Shown: positions 1 to 5,446, counted from the stretch's first letter. The stretch: 5,520 nt of DNA from Anaerolineae bacterium (GCA_020853075.1 JADYZS010000261.1:1-5520); one strand, 5' to 3'. Notes: generated from the sequence alone by a model not told the origin. Program-made: numbers and translations.

Positions 1-270
1 GAGGTAGGCCAGAACCGTTCTCCCAGCGCGGCGCGCCAGGTCCCATTCGGCTCCTACCGGCGCGGTGATGTCAACGCCCAGGATCAAGATGAAGAGGTGA
101 GATTGTCGTATCGTCTCCAGCGCCGAGGCCGGTGATTCTCCCTGCGCCGACGTGCGTTTCAGACTCCAACCGAGGGAAAGGGGCATTTGTGCGATGGCCT
201 GGCCGATAGCCTCCCGCTCGCTTTCCAGGTCTGGCCCGGCGCTGACGTAGAGATGTAGGCGATCCGGCAT
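1..270 (-). CDS. DUF4062/TIR-like domain protein, N-terminal fragment (cut by window edge)
   Basis: An open frame of 90 codons starts at an ATG (268-270) and is still open at base 1, so only the N-terminus is visible and the C-terminal part that would define function is missing. The translation begins with a short beta strand (LHLYVSAG, residues 5-12), then an acidic helix (DLESEREAIGQAI, 14-26), a second strand and helix ending ETIRQSHLF, a hydrophobic strand FILILG (60-65), then PVGAEWDLARRAGRTVLAYL (71-90). This order (strand, 'D-L-E-x-E-R-E', 'S-x-x-F-I-L-I-L-G', 'E-W-x-L-A', strand) matches what I know of the DUF4062 domain, a TIR/nucleosidase-like fold at the N-terminus of large multidomain signalling or STAND-type proteins. 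A TATAAT box lies 37 bp upstream, so the gene probably has its own promoter, divergent from the recombinase. Family assignment is from pattern memory only; a plain TIR-like or toll-related domain is the alternative. Confidence 0.6.
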   Translation of the reverse strand, partial: MPDRLHLYVSAGPDLESEREAIGQAIAQMPLSLGWSLKRTSAQGESPASALETIRQSHLFILILGVDITAPVGAEWDLARRAGRTVLAYL

Positions 271-306
271 GGTTGTCAAACCCTTTATCGTAGTAATTTG
301 GAGGAC

Positions 307-335
307 ATTATAACTGAGAGAGGGTTATGGTACAA
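307..335 (-). promoter_or_regulatory. Candidate sigma70-type promoter for the DUF4062-like gene
   Basis: Read on the minus strand, a perfect TATAAT -10 hexamer occupies 312-307. A weak TTGTAC -35 candidate (3 of 6 matches) lies at 335-330 with a 17-bp spacer. Transcription would start near base 300, giving a leader of about 30 nt before the ATG at 270. The -10 match and position are good; the -35 is poor, so the promoter may rely on an activator or be weak. Confidence 0.5.
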
Positions 336-356
336 ACGGACGGACGGCGCACAAGT

Positions 357-428
357 CTTCGCATAGCCATATACCCCTCTCTACGAGATCGTTGGTTTAT
401 TTGTAAGAATGATGTTGGCTATGCGAAG
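357..428. repeat. Perfect 13-bp inverted repeat with 46-nt spacer
   Basis: The arms CTTCGCATAGCCA (357-369) and TGGCTATGCGAAG (416-428) are exact reverse complements. The spacer is AT-richer and contains a small dyad TCTC-TAC-GAGA (378-388). The element sits between the divergent promoters of the DUF4062-like gene and the tyrosine recombinase. It could be a binding site pair for a regulator, an accessory or recombination site for the adjacent recombinase, or a transcribed hairpin. Nothing in the sequence chooses among these. Confidence 0.7.
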
Positions 429-490
429 TATCTGGCTCACGCGGGATAACATTTCACTTCGGGCAAGGCAGGCGCAATCAACCCCAAACA

Positions 491-538
491 ACTTGCGCAC
501 TCCCGGCACGGCAAACTTGTGGTACAATACGCGCAAGT
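491..538. promoter_or_regulatory. 8-bp dyad flanking the recombinase promoter (possible operator)
   Basis: ACTTGCGC (491-498) and GCGCAAGT (531-538) are perfect inverted repeats on either side of the -10 box at 523-528. The right arm overlaps the predicted transcription start (about 535). Such an arrangement would suit a repressor or autoregulation by the recombinase. An 8-bp pair at this distance can also arise by chance. Confidence 0.35.
520..528 (+). promoter_or_regulatory. Extended -10 promoter for the tyrosine recombinase
   Basis: TGGTACAAT contains the -10 hexamer TACAAT (523-528, 5 of 6 to consensus) preceded by the TGn extension (520-522). No convincing -35 hexamer is found at 16-18 bp, which is typical of extended -10 promoters. 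A start near 535 would give a leader of about 27 nt to the ATG at 562. Confidence 0.5.
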
Positions 539-543
539 ATCCC

Positions 544-549
544 AGGTGG
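544..549 (+). promoter_or_regulatory. Ribosome binding site of the tyrosine recombinase (long spacing)
   Basis: AGGTGG is the only purine-rich Shine-Dalgarno candidate before the ATG at 562. Its 12-nt spacing is longer than usual, suggesting modest translation. No better start with a nearer site is seen downstream; the next ATG (613) would remove part of the core-binding domain. Confidence 0.5.
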
Positions 550-561
550 ACTCTATAACCT

Positions 562-1578
562 ATGCCTGACTATACCCTTAGCAATGCCTTTGAGGACTTC
601 CTGAACGACGCGATGACCGGCTCGCGCCTGACGCAGCGCACCTACCGCACAGCCCTGAATGCCCTGGCCGCTTTTCTCCTGCAAGAAGGCGTAGTCGCGG
701 AGACGGCCCCGGTCAGCGAACTGACGATAGACCGCGCCCAGCGGTGGAGCACCTGGCTGCTGAACGAGCACGTGCAACCCAATGGGAAAGTCGGGGTCAG
801 CAAGCGAAGTTTCCATACTTACCTGGCCGCCCTAGCAGGCCTCATACGCTATTTGAATATGAACAACCGGCTAAGTTTTTCAGGCCCCGAACTTGAACAC
901 TTTAAAGACCGCTTGCGATACGTCCGGCGGAGCCAGAAGCTGCCGCAACTCCTGCCCCATCCCCCGACGCCGGAACAGATGGACGCGCTCGTCCAGGCGG
1001 CGCATACAGCCGAGGCGACACCGGACGACCAGCGGGCGGAACTGCGCCGCCTGCGCAACGTCGCCATTGTGGAGGCGTTGCACACCAGCGGCCTGCGAGT
1101 GGGAGAACTGGTGAAGATGCGTCGCAAAGACCTGCGCCCCGAAGACCGGAGCGCCTGGATTGTAGGTAAGGGCGACAAAGAGCGCCAGGTCTTTTTTGAT
1201 GCAGCGGCCTGGCGTTCAATCCACACATATCTTGAGTATCGTCAGGTTCACGACGGCGCGACCGGGCGCGCGCTGGGCGATCTCCCCGTCTTCGCCCGCC
1301 ACGACCGCAAGGCCGGTAAGCGCATCCTGCCGATGAGCACCGAAGCAGTGGAAGAAGTGCTGAAGGAACTGGCCGGAGCCGCAGGGTTGGCGGCAGCGGG
1401 GATCACGCCCCACGCGCTGCGCCATTATTTCGCCACCCGCATCTACCAGGCGACCCACGATCTGGCGGTGACCCAGGATGCGTTGGGCCATAGCACCCCG
1501 GCGACAACGCGTGTCTATGCGAAGTTGGATGACCGGGCCGTGCGCGACGCCCACGAGGAAGCCTTCGGGAAGCGATAG
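562..1578 (+). CDS. XerC/D-like tyrosine recombinase (phage-integrase family)
   Basis: This 338-residue protein cuts and rejoins DNA at specific sites through a covalent phosphotyrosine intermediate. The N-terminal SAM-like core-binding domain spans about residues 5-105 (LSNAFEDFL...TQRTYRTALNALAAFL). The catalytic domain follows from about 135. All catalytic residues are in place: R179 (TSGLR), K203 (VGKGDKER), H284 and R287 (HALRH), H310 (LGHS) and Y319 (RVYAKL). The R179-to-K203 spacing equals that of XerD. The protein is therefore expected to be active. It is longer than XerC/D (about 300) because of a longer linker and a short extension around residues 145-160. It lacks the extra helix insertion that marks integron integrases. 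It stands alone: no excisionase, no relaxase and no phage gene is visible, so the target site and mobile element are unknown. It is transcribed divergently from the DUF4062-like gene and converges on the methyltransferase. A chromosomal Xer role is less likely than an accessory integrase, but cannot be excluded. Confidence 0.95.
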   Translation: MPDYTLSNAFEDFLNDAMTGSRLTQRTYRTALNALAAFLLQEGVVAETAPVSELTIDRAQRWSTWLLNEHVQPNGKVGVSKRSFHTYLAALAGLIRYLNMNNRLSFSGPELEHFKDRLRYVRRSQKLPQLLPHPPTPEQMDALVQAAHTAEATPDDQRAELRRLRNVAIVEALHTSGLRVGELVKMRRKDLRPEDRSAWIVGKGDKERQVFFDAAAWRSIHTYLEYRQVHDGATGRALGDLPVFARHDRKAGKRILPMSTEAVEEVLKELAGAAGLAAAGITPHALRHYFATRIYQATHDLAVTQDALGHSTPATTRVYAKLDDRAVRDAHEEAFGKR

Positions 1579-1611
1579 GCCGTTCAGGAGACAGTCAGGG
1601 GCATTTCATTA

Positions 1612-1630
1612 AAGCCCGCGAAGCGGGCTT
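1612..1630. terminator. 8-bp perfect hairpin, candidate terminator between convergent genes
   Basis: AAGCCCGC (1612-1619) pairs fully with GCGGGCTT (1623-1630) around a 3-nt GAA loop. The centre reads GCGAAGC, known as an unusually stable DNA mini-hairpin. It lies 33 bp past the recombinase stop. Neither strand has a long T tract: the minus strand continues CTTTAATG and the plus strand TTAACAAA. It is thus a plausible but not textbook intrinsic terminator for either direction, or a dispersed hairpin repeat. Confidence 0.5.
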
Positions 1631-1642
1631 AACAAATGCGCA

Positions 1643-1665
1643 GCCGTCGGATTTTATCCGATGGC
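1643..1665. terminator. 10-bp hairpin, second candidate terminator or insulating repeat
   Basis: GCCGTCGGAT (1643-1652) pairs with ATCCGATGGC (1656-1665) around a TTT loop; nine Watson-Crick pairs and one G-T wobble (1646/1662). It is 22 bp beyond the methyltransferase stop on the minus strand and 12 bp from the hairpin at 1612-1630. No T run follows on either strand. The tandem hairpins probably protect or separate the two convergent transcripts. Confidence 0.5.
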
Positions 1666-1687
1666 GGGTCCAACTACGATTCTGGAC

Positions 1688-2452
1688 TTACGGACGGCGC
1701 GCGACCGCTATGATTTCCCCCGTTCCGTCGTATGGATTCTTCGCGTAATCTCGAAAGATGTCAATCACTTCAAATCCAACGCGCCCCAATAACAGTTGTA
1801 GTTCATAACGAAAGGCGTAGCGCGTATCCATCGGCACCGTGCGTTCCCGCACGAGGACCCCGGTCGTATCATACTCCTCAAACCGGAGCTCGCAGTGCTG
1901 AATCTGGTTGACGATGTCATTGTTGACAAAGCGATCTTTACGGATTACGTGATGACCATTCGGCAGATTGAACTCCCGCCGCACCACAAACGGCCCGTTG
2001 GGTGCTTGTGCTAATATCCCAAAGTGAGGCGCATATACATCTACGATGAAATATCCTCCGGGCCGAAGATGGTCATGTACGCGCTGCAAACAGGAGAGTT
2101 GATCTCTCTGAGTAAACAGGTGCATAAAAGATCGCACGGGAATGTAAGCCAAAGCGAAGTCTTGGTGGGAAAGAGCAAAGTCCGCCATGTTGGCGAGCGT
2201 TAGATGTACACGATCGGCCAGGTGCCTCTCCTCCACTTTGCGGCGGCAGACGGCCAACATACTCTCCGACAAATCCACACCATAGACCTTGAAACCTGCT
2301 TCAGCCAGAGGAATAACCAACCGTCCGGTGCCACAAGCCAGCTCTAAAATGGGCGATCCGCATTGGCGTGCGAAACCGAGGTAGAACCCTACATCGACCT
2401 GGCTATTGTGGTCAGAATCGTAATACTCTGCGTAGTCCACATATTCAGGCAT
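1688..2452 (-). CDS. Class I SAM-dependent methyltransferase
   Basis: The protein (254 residues from the chosen ATG) has the Rossmann-like methyltransferase fold and should transfer a methyl group from S-adenosylmethionine to an unknown small molecule. Motif I is LELACGTGRL (36-45), the acidic ribose-binding end of strand 2 is VDLS (59-62), and motif post-II/III is LRPGGYFIVDVY (129-140). The N-terminus (Y-x-D-x-A-E-Y-Y-D) and the C-terminal mixed segment resemble the 'methyltransferase domain 25' small-molecule enzymes rather than rRNA or DNA methylases. A GTG two codons upstream (2456-2458) keeps the frame open, but AAGGTG there overlaps it; GGGAAGG at 2466-2460 is 7 nt from ATG 2450-2452, so the ATG is preferred. 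It is the last gene of the cluster, 17 nt after larB. Its base composition is visibly lower in G+C than its neighbours, hinting at a later addition. Substrate cannot be read from the sequence. Confidence 0.9.
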   Translation of the reverse strand: MPEYVDYAEYYDSDHNSQVDVGFYLGFARQCGSPILELACGTGRLVIPLAEAGFKVYGVDLSESMLAVCRRKVEERHLADRVHLTLANMADFALSHQDFALAYIPVRSFMHLFTQRDQLSCLQRVHDHLRPGGYFIVDVYAPHFGILAQAPNGPFVVRREFNLPNGHHVIRKDRFVNNDIVNQIQHCELRFEEYDTTGVLVRERTVPMDTRYAFRYELQLLLGRVGFEVIDIFRDYAKNPYDGTGEIIAVARRP

Positions 2453-2459
2453 ATACACA

Positions 2460-2466
2460 CCTTCCC
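2460..2466 (-). promoter_or_regulatory. Ribosome binding site deciding the methyltransferase start
   Basis: Minus-strand GGGAAGG lies 7 nt before the ATG at 2452-2450, the optimal distance. The in-frame GTG at 2458 would leave only one base after it, which rules against the longer start. Confidence 0.65.
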
Positions 2467-2469
2467 GCC

Positions 2470-3249
2470 CTACGCCACTCCGCCTGAAGCCTCCGCAGCC
2501 GCGATAATCCTATAAGCCAGCACACCCGCACCGAAGCCGTTATCTATGTTGACGACGGCCACGCCGGGCGCGCAGGAGTTGAGCATCGCCAGCAGCGCGG
2601 CCAGGCCCCCGAAACTGGCCCCGTAGCCGACGCTGGTGGGGACGGCGATGACCGGGCGGCTGACCAGCCCGCCGACGACGCTGGGCAGCGCGCCTTCCAT
2701 ACCGGCGACGACGACCAGGACTGTGGCGCTGGTGAGCACCTCGTGCGCGGCGAGGAGGCGATGGATGCCCGACACCCCCACGTCCGTCAGCCGCTCTATC
2801 CTAGCCCCCAGGAACGAGAGGGTCGCCGCCGCTTCCTCTGTTACGGGTAAATCGGAAGTGCCGGCAGAGACCAGGAGTACGCAATGGGCGGTGTCCGGCT
2901 GGTGCAGCGGCCCGCCCACGGTGATGACCCGGCCCACGGGGTGATAGATAGCCTCAGGGAGTCTCTCTCGCACCGCGGCGAAGTGCTCCGCTGTAGCCCG
3001 CGTCGCCATGGCCGCGCCGGCGCGCGCGGCCACCGCCTCCATGATGCGCGCGACCTGCTCCGGCGTCTTGCCTGCCGCAAAGACGACCTCCGGCAGACCC
3101 TGCCGCTGAAAGCGCGCGTGGTCCACCCGCGCGAAACCGATGTCCTCTGCCTGCCAACCATCCAGCTGGCGCAAAGCGGCTTCAATGGATAAATCCCCCG
3201 CCCGAACAGACTCCAGCAATCCGCGCAGATGTTCAACCCTGGCAGGCAT
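2470..3249 (-). CDS. larB: LarB, pyridinium-3,5-biscarboxylic acid mononucleotide synthase
   Basis: LarB carboxylates the pyridinium ring of nicotinic acid adenine dinucleotide and releases AMP, giving the mononucleotide from which LarE and LarC make the nickel-pincer cofactor of lactate racemase-type enzymes. It is cytosolic and related to PurE. The match is strong along the whole protein: the LarB-specific N-terminal part with DHARFQRQGLPEVVF (43-57) and GKTPEQ (60-65), then the PurE-like core with SAGTSDLPVTEEA (128-140), VGVSGIHRLL (157-166), VVAGMEGALPSVVGG (180-194), VPTSVGYGASFGG (203-215) and MLNSCAPGVAVVNIDNGFGAG (222-242). C226 in NSC corresponds to the conserved catalytic cysteine described for LarB. 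The ATG at 3249 gives 259 residues, close to the usual 245-260. In-frame GTG codons at 3294 and 3267 are possible; the latter overlaps the preceding TGA as GTGA and would allow coupling, but neither has a good ribosome site. No larC, larE or larA is visible beside it, which is unusual. Confidence 0.95.
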   Translation of the reverse strand: MPARVEHLRGLLESVRAGDLSIEAALRQLDGWQAEDIGFARVDHARFQRQGLPEVVFAAGKTPEQVARIMEAVAARAGAAMATRATAEHFAAVRERLPEAIYHPVGRVITVGGPLHQPDTAHCVLLVSAGTSDLPVTEEAAATLSFLGARIERLTDVGVSGIHRLLAAHEVLTSATVLVVVAGMEGALPSVVGGLVSRPVIAVPTSVGYGASFGGLAALLAMLNSCAPGVAVVNIDNGFGAGVLAYRIIAAAEASGGVA

Positions 3250-3263
3250 TATCTCATTCTCAC

Positions 3264-4064
3264 TCACGAGGCCGCGACGATCTGATAGGCGCACGGCGTA
3301 GGGATGTGCACGACAGGGATGCTCGGAAAGAGGCGGGCGATGTAGTGGGCCAGTTCTTCAATGCCCCACAGTTCGCTCACCGCGTGCTCGCATACGAGGA
3401 CGCTCATGCCCAGGTCCAGCGCCCAGCGAATCTCCCGCCAATAGGTCACCTCGGTGGCGATGCAGGCATCCGCACCGAGGGCGCGGAAGAGACGAAAGGC
3501 CTGGATGCCACCGGTCGCGCCGATCCCCAACCCCAAGCGTCGCACCGGCTGTCCGGCATGGCCGATCATCTGCACGCCCGGCTGGCCCAGGGGCGCGAGT
3601 TTCGACGCCACCTCCCCGGCCAACGTGCCCAGCGTCGTCTCACCGATGTCCACCACGCGAAACCAATGATGCTCATCTTCCACGAAAGGGCGTCCCTCGT
3701 ACCCCAGGCCCCGAACCCACGAGTCGCGGATGCCGAATTGGGGCATCCGGTCCCAGACGTCGTGGCAGCGATAGACAACGAGGCCGCTTTCTTCCAGAAG
3801 TTTGCGCTTCTCCTGATAGTTGGCATCCCCGCCCACGTCGGGGTCGTCCTCGCGGTGGGCATAAAAGGTCGGCTCGTGGGTCACGAAGAGGTTGCACTCG
3901 CGCCGGATAGCCTCGCGCAGCGCGGCCAGGGACGACATCCACGAGACGGCAATCCCCCGCACCTCCGTTTGCGGGTCGCCCGCCTTGAAGGTGTCCACTG
4001 TCTGGCCCCAATCAACCCACGTCCCCACCTGCCGCATGTGCGCGGCCAAGTCTATGGCTCGCAT
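3264..4064 (-). CDS. Nif3-like dinuclear metal-centre protein (YbgI/DUF34 family)
   Basis: The product (266 residues) fits the Nif3/YbgI family: toroidal hexamers with a two-metal site, often annotated as GTP cyclohydrolase I type 2 without firm proof. Visible elements are VRGIAVSWMSSLAALREAI (35-53), the metal motif LFVTHEPTFY (59-68), YRCHDVWDRMP (98-108), a glycine-rich GHAGQPVRRLGLGIGATGG (168-186), and the C-terminal CIATEVTYWREI (201-212) with CEHAVSELWGIEEL (225-238). Likely ligands are H63, D102 or D105, H227 and E231. The usual His-His pair is His-Glu here (H63-E64). The true start is the ATG at 4064: GGGAGGTG lies 6 nt before it, while the GTG at 4073 falls inside that site. The start overlaps the aminotransferase end by 13 nt and the stop is 14 nt before larB, so translation is probably coupled. 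The biochemical role is unknown; a hydrolase or metal-delivery function in the LarB-containing operon is inference. Confidence 0.75.
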   Translation of the reverse strand: MRAIDLAAHMRQVGTWVDWGQTVDTFKAGDPQTEVRGIAVSWMSSLAALREAIRRECNLFVTHEPTFYAHREDDPDVGGDANYQEKRKLLEESGLVVYRCHDVWDRMPQFGIRDSWVRGLGYEGRPFVEDEHHWFRVVDIGETTLGTLAGEVASKLAPLGQPGVQMIGHAGQPVRRLGLGIGATGGIQAFRLFRALGADACIATEVTYWREIRWALDLGMSVLVCEHAVSELWGIEELAHYIARLFPSIPVVHIPTPCAYQIVAAS

Positions 4065-5350
4065 GAAGGCCACCTCCCGCCGCGATACGCCAGCCCCACC
4101 TTCCGCAAGATAGCGACGGCATCCGCCACCTCTCTCTCGCCCCAGTTCTCGTGGAATCGCAGATTGAACTGGCTATCCATGGACGCCTGCGCGTTGGGGC
4201 AGGGGAACTGGCGGTCAGGGTCGCCGTCGTAGTCGGGGCTCGTCCAGGGATAGCCGCTCTCGCCAAAGACGCGCCGGTTGACAAACCAATCCATCAAATG
4301 GGGGAGCGCGCCCCGATAGTGGAGGTCAACGGGGAGGCCTTCGGCTCCCAACGCCTGGCAGAAGGTCTCTTTGTCGCAGGTGGCCTTGTCCGCGTGAAAC
4401 TCCACCCGCAGGAACCAATAACTCGGCTCCGCGCCGGGGATGGGCGGTGGGATAGAGAGAACTTCCAGACCTTGTATCCCCTCGTTGAGTCTCTCTACGA
4501 TGGCGCGGCGGCGCTTGACCTGCTCCGGGAGTTTGCGCAATTGCACCCGCCCCATGGCCGCGGCCATGTCGGTCAGGTTGAGGTTCAACGAAGCCACCAC
4601 GTTGGTTGTTCCGGCAGGGAGAAAGAAAGGTTTCCCCCGATCCGACGACCGCCGGATCGCCTGATAGATGGCCTCATGACGGGTATAGACGACACCGCCC
4701 TGCCCGCCGGTACAGTGGTGCTTGCCGAACAGGGTGGAGAAGAAGGCGACGTCGCCGAAGGAACCGACCGGCTTGCCGTAGAGTGTCGCCCCGTGAGCCT
4801 GGGCGCAATCTTCCACCACGGGGATGCCGCGCTTCCGCGCCACCGCCATGATCCCTTCCATATCCGCCGGCTCACCGGCGATGTGCGCGACGGCGATGGC
4901 GCTGGTCAGGGGTGAGATAAGGGCCTCTACCTGCTCGGGGCCGGTGTTGTAGCCGCCCGGCACCGTATCGGCGACGATGGGCACCAGGTTCAACAGGGGT
5001 ATGGGCATCATCCCGCCGGGGTCCGTCACCGCGCCAACGATGACCTCGGTGAAGGGCCGCAAGGCCAACGCCTTCAAGGCGACATAGAGTCCCACGGAAC
5101 CGGAGTTGACGCCGTCGGCATAGCCGCCGCCCATGGACTGGGCGAACTCCTCGCAGTAGGCGGTCTCTTCCGGCCCGTTGTAGCCCATGTAGCCTGGGGG
5201 GATGTCGCCGGTGATGACGCGGTCCAGGAAAGCATCTACCGCGGCCTTTTCCTCTAAGCCGATGTGTCCCCGGTGCGGCCAGGGGTCGGTGCGGACTTTC
5301 GGGCCGCCGTGCAGAGCCAGTTGGGAGAGATTGTTTGGTAGGAGTGTCAT
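4052..5350 (-). CDS. DegT/DnrJ/EryC1/StrS-family PLP aminotransferase
   Basis: A 432-residue fold-type I PLP enzyme of the group that usually transfers an amino group from glutamate or glutamine to a keto-sugar or keto-cyclitol. It opens with the family's typical LALHGGPKVRTDPWP (11-25), which supports the ATG at 5350. The glycine/serine motif VNSGSVGLYVALKAL (81-95) binds the cofactor phosphate, D181 in VVEDCAQAHGA (178-188) contacts the pyridine nitrogen, and K210 in FFSTLFGKHHCTGGQGGVV (203-221) forms the internal aldimine. LNLNLTDMAAAMGRVQL (255-271) and VDLHYRGALPHL (341-352) belong to the active site and C-terminal domain. With lysine and aspartate present it should be an active transaminase rather than one of the lysine-less dehydratases. 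It is the first gene of the cluster; no clear Shine-Dalgarno precedes its ATG and no convincing promoter is seen in 5351-5420, so transcription might begin further upstream. The substrate is not identifiable. Confidence 0.93.
   Translation of the reverse strand: MTLLPNNLSQLALHGGPKVRTDPWPHRGHIGLEEKAAVDAFLDRVITGDIPPGYMGYNGPEETAYCEEFAQSMGGGYADGVNSGSVGLYVALKALALRPFTEVIVGAVTDPGGMMPIPLLNLVPIVADTVPGGYNTGPEQVEALISPLTSAIAVAHIAGEPADMEGIMAVARKRGIPVVEDCAQAHGATLYGKPVGSFGDVAFFSTLFGKHHCTGGQGGVVYTRHEAIYQAIRRSSDRGKPFFLPAGTTNVVASLNLNLTDMAAAMGRVQLRKLPEQVKRRRAIVERLNEGIQGLEVLSIPPPIPGAEPSYWFLRVEFHADKATCDKETFCQALGAEGLPVDLHYRGALPHLMDWFVNRRVFGESGYPWTSPDYDGDPDRQFPCPNAQASMDSQFNLRFHENWGEREVADAVAILRKVGLAYRGGRWPSCEP
4071..4078 (-). 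promoter_or_regulatory. Strong ribosome binding site inside the aminotransferase 3' end
   Basis: Minus-strand GGGAGGTG sits 6 nt upstream of ATG 4064-4062 and within the last codons of the aminotransferase gene. It fixes the start of the Nif3-like gene and excludes the GTG at 4073. Confidence 0.75.
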
Positions 5351-5398
5351 GTGCGTAGGTTTCTAGTTTGGTATTGACGTTCCCCCCTCACCTCCGTC

Positions 5399-5421
5399 CC
5401 CTCTCCCCTTTGGGGAGAGGG
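5399..5421. repeat. Perfect 10-bp CCCTCTCCCC hairpin (dispersed-repeat type)
   Basis: CCCTCTCCCC (5399-5408) pairs with GGGGAGAGGG (5412-5421) around a TTT loop. Together with the preceding CCCCCTCACCTCCGT it resembles the CCCTCACCCC...CCTCTCCC family of short dispersed hairpin repeats that I recall from many GC-rich bacteria. It lies 49 bp upstream of the aminotransferase ATG and could also act as a terminator of a gene to the right, though no T tract follows. Confidence 0.6.
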
Positions 5422-5446
5422 TAGGCCGCGAAGCGTCCCGTCGCTT

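Noticed and set aside
357..428. Integron attC site next to an integron integrase
   Set aside because: The 72-bp span is suitable, but no RYYYAAC/GTTRRRY core sites are found and the recombinase lacks the integron-specific insertion.
409..558. Small plus-strand open frame of 49 codons ending 3 nt before the recombinase ATG
   Set aside because: It has no Shine-Dalgarno, starts inside the inverted-repeat region, overlaps the recombinase promoter and dyad, and its translation resembles no excisionase or leader peptide that I know.
849..1226. Minus-strand open frames opposite the recombinase
   Set aside because: They are arginine/serine-rich translations opposite the catalytic domain of an intact recombinase, typical of shadow frames.
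340..1700. Direct repeat ACGGACGGCGC at 340-350 and 1690-1700 flanking the recombinase, as possible attachment sites
   Set aside because: Several 11-mer coincidences are expected in a window of this size and base composition, and one copy is within the methyltransferase coding end; no further similarity flanks them.
2453..2458. GTG start at 2458 for the methyltransferase
   Set aside because: It overlaps the only good Shine-Dalgarno, which is ideally placed for the ATG at 2452.
3306..4232. Long plus-strand open frame (308 codons) opposite the Nif3-like gene
   Set aside because: It is the antisense shadow of a GC-rich gene with clear family motifs; its translation is rich in P, A, R and H with no recognisable domain.
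4151..4915. Plus-strand open frame (254 codons) opposite the aminotransferase gene
   Set aside because: It lies wholly within the coding strand complement of a well supported PLP enzyme, and its translation shows no domain.
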